Below the pieces are notes generated by a model that saw nothing but the letters and a program-made list of their open reading frames with translations, had not been told where the DNA came from and searched no databases. The position numbers and the translations under genes were made by a program. 64,000 bases of DNA from Anaerolineales bacterium (GTDB lineage: Bacteria; Chloroflexota; Anaerolineae; Anaerolineales; Villigracilaceae), in the NCBI GenBank assembly GCA_016928525.1, contig JAFGKO010000295.1, forward strand, positions 10,474 through 74,473, given 5' to 3'. Below are positions 8,462-17,189 of this stretch, piece by piece. How positions within the stretch are numbered: position 1 is the first letter of the stretch; every line of letters begins with the position of its first letter.

Positions 8462-9475
8462 TTATCCTTCTTTTGGCCAGATGGCCAGTTCCAAAGTCAC
8501 CCTTTCAAAATAACTCTCCGGCGGCAATGCGCCGACACCGTACTCCAAATCGCTTACGGTAACAAGCAATTGGAGCGTGGCGGTTTCAAGGATAATCTGC
8601 TCTTGCGGCGCCAGCATGACCAACTCGCCTTTGGCTTCCAAGCGCGCGCGCAAGTTCGGGTCATTGTACGCATGTGAACTCATCAGCACCTTGGTCGCAG
8701 TTTTGATGTCGTTCTTATCGAACAACCAGACTTCCAGAGCGGTTACTTTTTTAGGATCGCCAACCCCGATCGTTTCGGAGATACCCACGCCATACTCTCC
8801 CAGAAAATCGCCGCCCTGCGTATCGATGCTGAACGATTCGTCGTACAAATCGTCGCCCAGGACATAGGTGGTCATCATCTGGGTAACGGGCGGAGCCAGT
8901 CCCAGTGACTGGAAATCTGTCTTCTCTGTATGGCGGCTCGCTTCAGCAGCTTGCATAGCCGCAGAGACAGTCCCTGAGCGCGGCCGAAATATGTTGCGAA
9001 GAAAGTAAAGCACGCCAAAAACGATTACGGCAAGGATCAGAATACCCGCAACGCTAATTAAAATAGTCCTAAAGGAAGATGACTGCGTCTCCCCGTCAGG
9101 CGGCGCATTCGCTTCGAGCGAGCCTTTGGCAGCCGCAATCAATTGTTCAAAATTCGAGATAGAAACAGGATCCAGGCCTCGCGGGTCTTGTTTCACCATC
9201 TCCAATGCACTGGCCGCGTTTGCGCCAAGTTCATCCCAGCGCCGCACTGCCTGAGCCTGATCGCCGTTCACCCGGAACGAATCAACCGCCATGCGCAGAT
9301 AATCTGCTCGCAAGTCGGAACGCAAGACTTCGGGCGTACCATCGGTCCACTGAACGGGCCATAACCACCACCCTATGACAAACCACCCAAAGACCAGGCC
9401 CAAAATTGCACCTAAAGTGGCAGCGACTGCCGGTTTTTTTAAAATAACAGAGAGTACTTGGAGTATTGATGCCAT
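8462..9475 (-). CDS. Membrane protein of unknown function
   Basis: This is a 337-residue protein that I do not recognise as a named family. It has one N-terminal helix (about residues 15-38, AATLGAILGLVFGWFVIGWW), a soluble helical stretch with Asp/Arg-rich segments, a second helix near 145-170, and a ~170-residue soluble C-terminal domain that begins after TQMMTTYVLGDDLYDESFSI. The topology suggests both soluble parts may lie on different sides of, or be anchored to, the membrane. Start 9475 is chosen for AAGGGA six bases upstream. No neighbour gives a functional hint. Confidence 0.75.
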   Translation of the reverse strand: MASILQVLSVILKKPAVAATLGAILGLVFGWFVIGWWLWPVQWTDGTPEVLRSDLRADYLRMAVDSFRVNGDQAQAVRRWDELGANAASALEMVKQDPRGLDPVSISNFEQLIAAAKGSLEANAPPDGETQSSSFRTILISVAGILILAVIVFGVLYFLRNIFRPRSGTVSAAMQAAEASRHTEKTDFQSLGLAPPVTQMMTTYVLGDDLYDESFSIDTQGGDFLGEYGVGISETIGVGDPKKVTALEVWLFDKNDIKTATKVLMSSHAYNDPNLRARLEAKGELVMLAPQEQIILETATLQLLVTVSDLEYGVGALPPESYFERVTLELAIWPKEG

Positions 9476-9578
9476 AGTTTGTCCCTTCGAAATAGAACGT
9501 GTCAATACAATTATATACTAAACAACCGGTAATCGCACCGCTCAAAATGAGGTTCTTCAGACTTTGCCGTGAAAGGGG

Positions 9579-9628
9579 CCGGATTGGGGGTGCGAGCGTG
9601 CGTACGCACGCTCGCACCCCCAATCCGG
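9579..9628. repeat. 50-bp perfect palindrome
   Basis: The sequence is its own reverse complement from 9579 to 9628 with no loop, centred between 9603 and 9604 (core GTGCGTACGCAC). Flanking CCGTGA/TCACGG can extend the stem. It follows the end of the methyltransferase gene on the minus strand and may act as its terminator, though no U-run is present. Confidence 0.8.
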
Positions 9629-9667
9629 GTATCTATCACGGAAAATCCCAAAGAGCTCAAAATGATC

Positions 9668-11080
9668 TTATTCCCTCTTTTGAAGCAAATAAAGTGTCCG
9701 CTCCGAATCGTTTACAGGAATTATTTCACGCATCGAGTAATGCAAATTGAAAACCTGCTCGAAACCCTCTTTTGTATACTGGTCGAAAATGTCCTCTCGA
9801 CTCCTGAATAGCTTCTGCACTTGCGAATCGGATTTAGGCACAAACTCGACGACCAGCCATCGACCTAAACCGGCAAAATATTCGGCCACCCGCGGTAATG
9901 GAAGATTGTTGGAAATCGCTAAATGATGGACCAGGGCTAACGCAAAGACCATATCCGCTGGGCCACGTTGACCGAACGCATCCCGCTCACGATTGGCCCA
10001 TCCTAACGCGGGGCTGGGATTGGTCAAATCGAGCAGTAATGGCAGAAGATTTTTCTCCTTCTGCTGCCGCATGTGACGATAATTCTGCTCGACTGCCGCG
10101 GGGTCGATGTCGGATGACACTGTATAAATCCCCGCTGCGCTGGCGATGCGGCTGAACTCACCATTGTTCGCACCCAAATCCCAGACCAAAGCGGGTTTCA
10201 CGCGTTCGACCCAGCCAGCAATGATTTCTTTCTTATGTTCAAAAGCAGTATTTGAATAATTCGTAATGTCGTAATAATTACCCCACTCAGTTCCGCCAAC
10301 CTTCCACTCCAGCTTTTTCACTGTCGTTTGCAGACTCTCGATCAAGCCCAATATGGACTGCCTGCTCATACCGCCACGCGCTTTCGGCTTGCTGACCTCC
10401 GTATCCGCAAAGCGCTTCTGCGCCCCTGCGTGTATATGGATGTGCATCAAAAGGCCGAACCATAGGCGAGAACCAAATGGCAACAATTTGCTCGCCAGGT
10501 CCAACGGAATGCCATCGATATGCACGCGCATAAGCTGGCTCAAGCGCACATCTCTCATCGCCATCAACGCCAGCGGCGCCAGAAAATGCTGGCAAAACTG
10601 TTTGTACGCCACCCAGGGTTGGCCTTCCTGGTAGGTCTCGAAAGAAAGCGTATCGATCAAAACAGGTCTACCGTGCAGGAACTGGATGTTATACGCACTG
10701 GCATCCTTGAGAGACATCCCAGCTTTGAGCGCCCGTTTTTGAATGGAAAGCGTCGCCAGCGCCGCATCCTTGTATTGACTGAATGACCACTCGTACGGAT
10801 ACGAAATAAACGGGACCAACTCCGGCTGCAGGACTTTATATGCCGCTTCTTTCTCTATCGGAGCCTGCTCCACTTCCTGATGCGAAATCAACAATCCGGC
10901 CTTGACCAATTTGTCATACAGGCCGGATTCCATTAAACGGTCATAATTTTCAGCGTAAACGCGGTTCACCTGCCGGAAGAGAGTCCCGCCATCCTTAAAC
11001 AGGAACCCACTTGGGTCGCGGAAAGAAGCGCCTAGGCTTGGAATGTAATCACTGTTCGTTGGCTTCTTCGTCTTCGGCAT
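9668..11080 (-). CDS. SAM-dependent methyltransferase, NoeA-like
   Basis: The protein has 470 residues. The N-terminal ~270 residues contain kinase-like/unknown sequence with DASAYNIQFLHGRPVLIDTL. The C-terminal part is a class I methyltransferase: VWDLGANNGEFSRIAS is motif I (SAM binding), SSDIDPAAVEQNY follows as motif II, and DMVFALALVHHLAI as motif IV. The arrangement resembles proteins annotated as NoeA (nodulation) methyltransferases, which occur widely outside rhizobia; the substrate is unknown. Start 11080 (GAGGTGG upstream) overlaps the preceding small gene by 32 bases, implying coupled translation. Confidence 0.75.
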   Translation of the reverse strand: MPKTKKPTNSDYIPSLGASFRDPSGFLFKDGGTLFRQVNRVYAENYDRLMESGLYDKLVKAGLLISHQEVEQAPIEKEAAYKVLQPELVPFISYPYEWSFSQYKDAALATLSIQKRALKAGMSLKDASAYNIQFLHGRPVLIDTLSFETYQEGQPWVAYKQFCQHFLAPLALMAMRDVRLSQLMRVHIDGIPLDLASKLLPFGSRLWFGLLMHIHIHAGAQKRFADTEVSKPKARGGMSRQSILGLIESLQTTVKKLEWKVGGTEWGNYYDITNYSNTAFEHKKEIIAGWVERVKPALVWDLGANNGEFSRIASAAGIYTVSSDIDPAAVEQNYRHMRQQKEKNLLPLLLDLTNPSPALGWANRERDAFGQRGPADMVFALALVHHLAISNNLPLPRVAEYFAGLGRWLVVEFVPKSDSQVQKLFRSREDIFDQYTKEGFEQVFNLHYSMREIIPVNDSERTLYLLQKRE

Positions 11081-11264
11081 CCTCGTCCACCTCGGGTTTA
11101 ATTCCAAACAGTCTCTTGACCTTACTCCAGGACGCCCGCAAGGCAATCCCAGCGCCCAGCAAAGCTGCGATCAATAACTGGAGCAAAAAGCTGCCGGAAC
11201 CAGGGTCAAGGTACGCGAGTTTGTCACCGAAACCTGAAATCAAAGCATTGGGTAAAAAGGACAT
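11049..11264 (-). CDS. 71-residue single-pass membrane peptide paired with the methyltransferase
   Basis: This is a small protein with the conserved-looking core YLDPGSGSFLLQLLIAALLG, one transmembrane helix (about residues 25-45), a basic patch SWSKVKRLFG and an acidic tail EVDEDAEDEEANEQ. Its 3' end overlaps the methyltransferase start by 32 bases in another frame. I recall similar YLDPGSGS peptides beside NoeA-like methyltransferases, so it is probably a real partner and may anchor the enzyme to the membrane; that role is inference. It lies 9 bases downstream of topA. Confidence 0.7.
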   Translation of the reverse strand: MSFLPNALISGFGDKLAYLDPGSGSFLLQLLIAALLGAGIALRASWSKVKRLFGIKPEVDEDAEDEEANEQ

Positions 11265-11273
11265 ATTCCGCTC

Positions 11274-13571
11274 CTATCTGGCAGATTCAGGAATTACATT
11301 ATCCTGCAAGAAAGTCTCTCCACATTTGATGCATTGCACTTCACGCTTATTCGCAATCACCAGCAACCCCTGGCAATTTGGACAGGGTTGTTCTATCGGT
11401 CGTTTCCATGAAGTGAAATCACACTCCGGATAGTTATTGCAGCCAAAGAAAGTACGGCCTTTACGCGTTTTGCGCTCGACAAGGTCGCCGCCATCTTGCG
11501 GACAGGCAACGCCAATCTTCTCCAGCCAGGGCTCGGTATGACGACATTCGGGGAAACCGCTACATGAGATAAATTTGCCATAACGGCCATAGCGAATGAC
11601 CAACTCCCTACCGCATTTGGGACAATCCCGGCCAATCGGCTCTGGTCCAGATTTGACCACAGGCATATCTTCCTGCGCTTTTTCGACCTTCTTGGAGAAC
11701 GGCCCGTAAAACTCATCCATGACCTTGACCCATTCGGTTTCTCCGTCAGCAATTTTGTCCAGGTCTTCTTCCATACGCGCAGTGAAGTTGTAATCGACAA
11801 TCTCAGGGAAATACTGCATCATCAGGTCGTTGACCAATATGCCCGTTTCCGTTGGTACCAGGCGCTTGTCTTCTCGAAATACGTATCCGCGCGCCTGGAT
11901 CGTCGAAAGCGTAGGCGCATAGGTGGAAGGACGGCCAATCCCGTTCTCCTCCAACGCTTTCACCAACGATGCTTCCGAATAACGTGGAGGTGGTTGGGTG
12001 AAATGTTGTTCTGGAATCAGGCACACCAGATCTTGCTTCTGCCCTTCCTTTACACCTACAGGAATGCTGATATTTTTTTCTTCTGCCCGCTTTGCTTCTT
12101 CGCTGACAGATTCCTCATAGACTGCCAAAAAGCCTGGAAACTTGACCGTGGAACCAGATGCACGCAATAAGTATTCATGCACGCTAGTTTTGCCAGTCAC
12201 CTCAACCTGTACTGTATCGTACTCAGCCATTTCCATTTGCGAGGCAACAAATCGCTGCCAGATCAGGCGATATAGCTTGAACATGGCTGGCTCAAGGTAC
12301 TGCTTGACTTTGTCCGGGTCGCGCATTGCCGATGTGGGCCGGATAGCCTCATGCGCTTCCTGCGCGCCCTTTGACTTGGTCGTATATTGCGGCGGCTCCG
12401 ATGGCAGGTAGTCTGCGCCGTATTTACCCATCACGTATTCGCGCGCTTCTTTCTGCGCTAATTCTGAAACGTTGGTCGAGTCAGTGCGCATATAGGTGAT
12501 CAGGCCGGTCGTACCACCTTCGCCTACATCCAGGCCTTCATACAGTCCCTGTGCCAGGCCCATCGTGCGTTTGGCCGTAAAACCCAACTTCCGCGCGGAA
12601 TCTTGCTGCAAGGTGGATGTAGTGAATGGGGCTGATGGCCGTCTCTTACGGACGCCTCGCTTAAATTTTGTAACTGTATAAGTAGCTGTATCCATATCTA
12701 TTAAAATAGGTTCTACAACTTCTTCACTCGGCAATTCCGGCGTTTCCCCATCAATATTCGCCAACTTAACAATAAAAGTGGAATTACTGGATTCTGGCTT
12801 GAGTTCAGCCTCAATCGTCCAATATTCAACAGGGACAAAAGCCTCGATCTCGCGCTCTCGCTCGACGATCAGCCTGAGCGCAACCGATTGAACGCGTCCA
12901 GCCGAAAGGCGGCTACGCACCTTCTCCCACAAAATGGGACTGATGCTGTAGCCGACAAGTCGATCCAGGATACGTCGCGCCTGCTGGGCATTGACTAAGT
13001 CCGTGTTGATATCACGTGGATGTGAAAAAGCCTCGTTGATCGCCGGTTCTGTGATCTCATGAAAGACTACGCGCTTCGCCAGCTTCGGCTCAATTTGGGC
13101 CGCTTCCATCAGGTGCCATGCAATGGCCTCCCCTTCACGGTCGGGGTCTGTTGCCAGGTAAACCTCTTCGGCTTTCTTCGCCAGACCCTTGAGTTCTTTT
13201 ACGACTTCTTTCTTTTCATTCGGCACACGATATTTGGGTGCAAAGTGGTTCTCGACATCTACCGATAACTGCGAACGTAACAAGTCACGCACGTGCCCTA
13301 CCGAGGCACGAACAACATAGCCTTTACCTAAAAAGCGCCCGACCGTTTTTGCTTTGGCCGGCGACTCGACAATGACCAATTTCCCATCTCGATTACTCTT
13401 GGGGTCGGGCGGGGCGAGTCCCTCGTGCGCGGGGGTTTTCCCCATTCGATATAACTTCGTCCCACAAATGGAGCACGTACCAATTGTTACCGGTGAAGCT
13501 TTGGCATTAAACGTCGCTTCCGGATTTTGTATTTCTCGTTTGGTCTTGCATTTCATACAATAAGCTTCCAT
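11274..13571 (-). CDS. topA: DNA topoisomerase I with extra N-terminal zinc ribbon
   Basis: This 765-residue type IA topoisomerase relaxes negative supercoils. Residues 1-50 form an added Cys4 zinc ribbon (CMKCKTKREI ... CSICGTKLYRMGK, DUF5679-like). The Toprim domain starts near residue 64 (KLVIVESPAKAKTVGRFLG), with DPDREGEAIAWHL. The catalytic Tyr lies in GLITYMRTDSTNVS. Three C-terminal zinc fingers follow: CPKCGRELVIRYGRYG..C, CPQDGGDLV..C and CPNCQGLLV..C. GGAGAG supports start 13571. The gene lies within the ffh-to-methyltransferase run. Confidence 0.95.
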   Translation of the reverse strand: MEAYCMKCKTKREIQNPEATFNAKASPVTIGTCSICGTKLYRMGKTPAHEGLAPPDPKSNRDGKLVIVESPAKAKTVGRFLGKGYVVRASVGHVRDLLRSQLSVDVENHFAPKYRVPNEKKEVVKELKGLAKKAEEVYLATDPDREGEAIAWHLMEAAQIEPKLAKRVVFHEITEPAINEAFSHPRDINTDLVNAQQARRILDRLVGYSISPILWEKVRSRLSAGRVQSVALRLIVEREREIEAFVPVEYWTIEAELKPESSNSTFIVKLANIDGETPELPSEEVVEPILIDMDTATYTVTKFKRGVRKRRPSAPFTTSTLQQDSARKLGFTAKRTMGLAQGLYEGLDVGEGGTTGLITYMRTDSTNVSELAQKEAREYVMGKYGADYLPSEPPQYTTKSKGAQEAHEAIRPTSAMRDPDKVKQYLEPAMFKLYRLIWQRFVASQMEMAEYDTVQVEVTGKTSVHEYLLRASGSTVKFPGFLAVYEESVSEEAKRAEEKNISIPVGVKEGQKQDLVCLIPEQHFTQPPPRYSEASLVKALEENGIGRPSTYAPTLSTIQARGYVFREDKRLVPTETGILVNDLMMQYFPEIVDYNFTARMEEDLDKIADGETEWVKVMDEFYGPFSKKVEKAQEDMPVVKSGPEPIGRDCPKCGRELVIRYGRYGKFISCSGFPECRHTEPWLEKIGVACPQDGGDLVERKTRKGRTFFGCNNYPECDFTSWKRPIEQPCPNCQGLLVIANKREVQCIKCGETFLQDNVIPESAR

Positions 13572-13607
13572 AAACTCTCCAGAAAATTCACCTGTAAAAC
13601 AGATAAA

Positions 13608-14705
13608 TTATAAGTATTTGTCCTGGCGATGCTTCTTCAAATGTTCAACAACATCGCGCACCTTTTGCGCCTGGTCAGATTTACAAACCAGTAAAACATC
13701 ACCCGTGTCCACCAGAACCATATCATCTACCCCAATTGTGACCACAAGACGTTGATTGTCATTGCTATAGACGAGTGAATTATGTGTATCAATTGCCAGG
13801 TGGTGGGCATTCTGGGAAATGTTCCCATTCATGTCAGGTAAAAGGACCTCTAAAAGAGAATTCCAGGAACCTACGTCACTCCAACCCAAGCCACCTGCCG
13901 GCAACACAGCAACAAGCTTTGCGTTTTCCATGACGCCATAATCAACCGTTTCGATCTTCAAATCATACCAGAGCGTATCAAGCACTTCGTCCCTTTGAGG
14001 CGTATCCCAGGAGGCAGAAATACTTGTAACTGCATCACTTAATGCAGGCATCTGTTTTTTAATCTCAGTCAAAATATCATCAACGCGCCAGACGAACATG
14101 CCGCTATTCCAGGAATGATCGCCCGAACGCAACAACTCCTGAGCCGTCCTTTCATCCGGCTTCTCGGTGAAGCGTTTGACTGCATAGACAGGGTACTTAA
14201 AGTCCCCATTCAATGCTTCACCTTGCTGGATATAGCCATATGCAGTGGAAGGGTGGGTTGGCGTAATACCAAGTGTCACCAAATATCCCTTCCCGGCAAC
14301 ATCGAGCGCGGCACGTAACAGGTAATGGAACAAATCACGGTTGCGGATGAAATGGTCTGATGGCAAAACTACCATCATTGCCTTGGGATCGCGCAACTTG
14401 AGAACTACGGCCGCCAATCCTACAACGGAGGCCGTGCCGCGCGGCGCAGGCTCAATCAGATAATTCTCGAATGGGATCTCCGGAGCCTGTTCCTGCATGA
14501 CGCGCGCCTGCTCGCTAACGGTCACGACCAAAATCCGTTCTGGTGGAAACATTTTCTCCAGTCTCGCGATCGTGCTCTGGAAAAGTGTCTCTTCGGCAAG
14601 CAGAGGCAGCAGTTGTTTGGGACGTTCTTGTCTCGAAACAGGCCACAGACGTGTGCCACCGCCGCCAGCCATAATGACTGCATACGTGTGATTTAAATTA
14701 TTCAT
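13608..14705 (-). CDS. manC: Mannose-1-phosphate guanylyltransferase
   Basis: The protein has 365 residues. The nucleotidyltransferase signature IMAGGGGTRLWPVSR, followed by ERPKQLLPL, is at the N-terminus, and HSWNSGMFVW and DYGVMENAK are downstream. It makes GDP-mannose from mannose-1-phosphate and GTP for polysaccharide or glycolipid synthesis. The protein lacks the C-terminal phosphomannose isomerase cupin of long bifunctional ManC proteins, so it is the short form. Its start overlaps the dprA stop by 8 bases. The symbol is functional, not proof of orthology to the proteobacterial gene. Confidence 0.88.
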   Translation of the reverse strand: MNNLNHTYAVIMAGGGGTRLWPVSRQERPKQLLPLLAEETLFQSTIARLEKMFPPERILVVTVSEQARVMQEQAPEIPFENYLIEPAPRGTASVVGLAAVVLKLRDPKAMMVVLPSDHFIRNRDLFHYLLRAALDVAGKGYLVTLGITPTHPSTAYGYIQQGEALNGDFKYPVYAVKRFTEKPDERTAQELLRSGDHSWNSGMFVWRVDDILTEIKKQMPALSDAVTSISASWDTPQRDEVLDTLWYDLKIETVDYGVMENAKLVAVLPAGGLGWSDVGSWNSLLEVLLPDMNGNISQNAHHLAIDTHNSLVYSNDNQRLVVTIGVDDMVLVDTGDVLLVCKSDQAQKVRDVVEHLKKHRQDKYL

Positions 14706-15816
14706 CGTTCACCAAATAATCAGATTGTACCTCACGCACTGCCACATAGTGCATGTTCCCCACTTGACGTACCATCCCTTTCAATTCCATCATCACTAGG
14801 GTAGCAGAAACCTTTTCAACTGGCAAGCCAGTCTGGTTGCGGATTTCGTCCACATGCAGAGGTTCCTCACGCATAGCATCCAGCAGCTTTGCCTCTACCT
14901 CATCAGCAGGTAAAGCTTTGCGCGCAGCCTTGTGCTGGCCGACGCGGGTCAGGTTGAGTGCTTGCATTATATCGCTGGCGCTCAAAAGTGGAAGCGCGCC
15001 CCGCTGAATCAACTTATTTGTACCTTTACTTTGCGGCGCAAAGATATTGCCCGGAACCGCGAAAATCTCGCGTCCCTGTTCAGCCGCAAATTCGGCCGTG
15101 ATAAGCGCTCCGCTGGTTTCGCCAGCCTCGATCACGACCACCGCCATCGAAAGCCCGGAAATGATGCGGTTGCGCGGCGGGAAGTTAGAAGATTCCGGCG
15201 GCGTGCCCGGCGCATAATCGCTCAACACTGCGCCGTGCTCAAAAATCTGTTCGGCGATACCACGATTTTCAGGCGGATAAATCCGGTCAACGCCTGAACC
15301 CAGCACGGCCAGTGTGCGCCCGCCAGCCTTGAGCGCCGCATTGTGGGCAAGCGCGTCCACTCCACGCGCCAGGCCACTGACCACAGTTACGCCATTGGCA
15401 GCCAGATACGAGGCGATCTCCTCGGTCACCTGGCGACCATAGGGCGTCACCCTGCGCGTGCCCACAATAGCAACCGCCCAGGTATCTTCGGGGGACAGTT
15501 CGCCGCGTACATATAGCACAGGCGGCGGTTGTTCGATTTCCTTCAGGCGCTGGGGGTAGGCTTCGTCCAACCAGGTCAGGACTTCAATTCCCTTGGACTG
15601 GATTTGATCCCAAAGTCGAGACAAATCGGCTTTCTCGCGGACTGCCGCCAGACGTTCGATCACCTTCAAGCTCAGGCCTGCTTCCGCCAGTTCGGCCGGG
15701 GCGGCCCTCCAGGCAGACTCTGCATCGCCAAAGCGTTCCAACAGACGCTGGAAGCGCACCGCGCCGATACCTTTTACCAGGGTGAAACCAATCCAATAAC
15801 GTTTATCGTTCATCAA
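14698..15816 (-). CDS. dprA: DNA processing protein DprA
   Basis: The protein has 372 residues: an N-terminal helix-hairpin-helix-like region, then the Rossmann-type core with IVGTRRVTPYGRQV, SGLARGVDALAH and AVLGSGVDRIYPPEN, and a C-terminal winged-helix (residues ~300-360). DprA loads RecA onto incoming single-stranded DNA during natural transformation. Start 15816 (second ATG at 15813) lies 22 bases after rimM. No other competence gene is visible in the window, so transformability cannot be claimed. Confidence 0.93.
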   Translation of the reverse strand: MMNDKRYWIGFTLVKGIGAVRFQRLLERFGDAESAWRAAPAELAEAGLSLKVIERLAAVREKADLSRLWDQIQSKGIEVLTWLDEAYPQRLKEIEQPPPVLYVRGELSPEDTWAVAIVGTRRVTPYGRQVTEEIASYLAANGVTVVSGLARGVDALAHNAALKAGGRTLAVLGSGVDRIYPPENRGIAEQIFEHGAVLSDYAPGTPPESSNFPPRNRIISGLSMAVVVIEAGETSGALITAEFAAEQGREIFAVPGNIFAPQSKGTNKLIQRGALPLLSASDIMQALNLTRVGQHKAARKALPADEVEAKLLDAMREEPLHVDEIRNQTGLPVEKVSATLVMMELKGMVRQVGNMHYVAVREVQSDYLVNDE

Positions 15817-15838
15817 AGCAGATGCCCCCAGGCGGAAC

Positions 15839-16393
15839 TCAGATCAGACCGTCCAGCAGGTGCACGCGCATTTGACGGTCAGCAAGCCTGACGTCCAGAA
15901 TGACTGGGGGGATAGCCGGAAGCAACACTTCGTTCCCGTTTGTATCGCGCACCACGTAGACGTCGTTTGCGCCCGTCTCAAGGATGTCCACCAACAGGCC
16001 CAATTCGCGGCCATCGTCGGTGACCACGTTCAAACCGACCAACTGGTGATGATAATATTCGCCTACAGGCAATTCAGGCCGGTCCGCAGTGGGCACATAA
16101 ACCCGCGTGTTACGATATTGCCCGGCATCTTCGGGGGATTTGATGCCGCGGAATCTTAACAACATACCAGCAGCATGCGGACGACGGCTGGCAACTACCA
16201 TGGGCTGGTACTCATCGCCCACAAACACAGTCATGCCCGTTTTCAAGCGCTCCGGGAAGTCAGTATGGATATCCATCAGTATCTCGCCCTTGACACCGTG
16301 CGGGCGGCGCAAAAATCCAACTACCAAATATTCAGGCTCGCCGACCGTTGGCGAGCCTGCTTCAGCCATGACCTGTACTTTCTTCAAGGGCAT
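15839..16393 (-). CDS. rimM: Ribosome maturation factor RimM
   Basis: The protein has 184 residues. The N-terminal domain has VVGFLRRPHGVKGEILM and the C-terminal PRC-barrel domain has LVGLNVVTDDGRELG and GANDVYVVRD..EVLLPAI. It assists 16S rRNA processing and 30S head assembly and binds S19. The start codon overlaps the khpA stop codon (TAATG), so translation is coupled. The order rpsP-khpA-rimM matches the common bacterial cluster. Confidence 0.94.
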   Translation of the reverse strand: MPLKKVQVMAEAGSPTVGEPEYLVVGFLRRPHGVKGEILMDIHTDFPERLKTGMTVFVGDEYQPMVVASRRPHAAGMLLRFRGIKSPEDAGQYRNTRVYVPTADRPELPVGEYYHHQLVGLNVVTDDGRELGLLVDILETGANDVYVVRDTNGNEVLLPAIPPVILDVRLADRQMRVHLLDGLI

Positions 16394-16626
16394 TACGGTT
16401 CCATCACATCCAGCGTGGCTTGTACTCCATCGCGTTCGGCAGCCACGCGTAACAACGTGCGGATGGAATTGGCTACCCGCCCGTTTTTACCAATCACGCG
16501 ACCCATATCATCTTTGGCCACGCTGAGCTCCAGGCGCACACGATTTCCGTTTTTGGTTTCGCTCACTTCCACCTGGTCGGGGTATTCCACAAGGGATTTT
16601 GCAATATACTCGATGAGAGCCTTCAT
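16393..16626 (-). CDS. khpA: KH-domain RNA-binding protein KhpA
   Basis: This 77-residue protein is a single KH domain with the GxxG-type loop in DMGRVIGKNGRVANSIRTLL. KhpA (YlqC) binds RNA, usually with KhpB, and affects cell division and envelope functions in Firmicutes. Start 16626 (MKALIEY, with GGAGATG upstream) is preferred to a longer frame from 16674. It sits between rpsP and rimM as in many bacteria. Confidence 0.93.
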   Translation of the reverse strand: MKALIEYIAKSLVEYPDQVEVSETKNGNRVRLELSVAKDDMGRVIGKNGRVANSIRTLLRVAAERDGVQATLDVMEP

Positions 16627-16692
16627 GGCATCTCCATTCAAAAAATACAGGCGCAGAGCCGGCATCAACCACACCCTGCGCTTTCAGTTGGA

Positions 16693-17037
16693 CTAATCGC
16701 GGCGGGTCTTAACCGTTGTGCTACGGCCAGCTTGCGCTTCAGCAGCCTCTTTCATCAGGGCTTCCACATCTTCACCCGTTTTGAAGCGCTCCCAGCGCTC
16801 CAGCGTGCCGGTAGTTTTGAAGACCTGCTCAACAGACTCGGTCGGCCTGGCGCCGTTTTTCATCCAGTGGAACACGCGGTCTTCTTTTATGGTCATGGTT
16901 GCCGGCTCAGTACGGGGGTTGTAGAAACCAAGGATTTCAAGAAAGCGTCCATCACGCGGGCTTTCCTTGTCCGCGGCAACGATGCGGTAAGAGGGCTGTC
17001 CCTTCAAACCGATGCGGCGTAATCGAATACGAACCAT
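16693..17037 (-). CDS. rpsP: 30S ribosomal protein S16
   Basis: This 114-residue protein begins MVRIRLRRIGLKGQPSYRI, followed by DGRFLEILGFYNP, the S16 signature. It carries a C-terminal extension rich in Glu/Ala and Lys/Arg beyond the ~80-residue core. It binds 16S rRNA and stabilises the 30S body. A TATAAT box 33 bases upstream suggests its own promoter besides read-through from ffh. Confidence 0.97.
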   Translation of the reverse strand: MVRIRLRRIGLKGQPSYRIVAADKESPRDGRFLEILGFYNPRTEPATMTIKEDRVFHWMKNGARPTESVEQVFKTTGTLERWERFKTGEDVEALMKEAAEAQAGRSTTVKTRRD

Positions 17038-17069
17038 TGAAAACGTTCTCCTTCAAATGTGATTGTCGA

Positions 17070-17075
17070 ATTATA
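17070..17075 (-). promoter_or_regulatory. -10 box for the rpsP operon
   Basis: TATAAT reads on the minus strand and the start of rpsP follows 33 bases later, with AAGGAG in the leader. No convincing -35 is visible. Confidence 0.5.
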
Positions 17076-17189
17076 GGCGCGGTATAAGCAAGGAGAGAGG
17101 GGATGCGTGAAAGGACGCGCTCACAAGCCTAAGTCCCGCAGGGCACTATTTTACCAGAGAAATAAAATCGGAAAAGAGCAATCCATGAG

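Noticed and set aside
17038..17189. SRP RNA gene near ffh
   Set aside because: No GGAA-tetraloop hairpin of the SRP type could be recognised in the ffh-rpsP gap.
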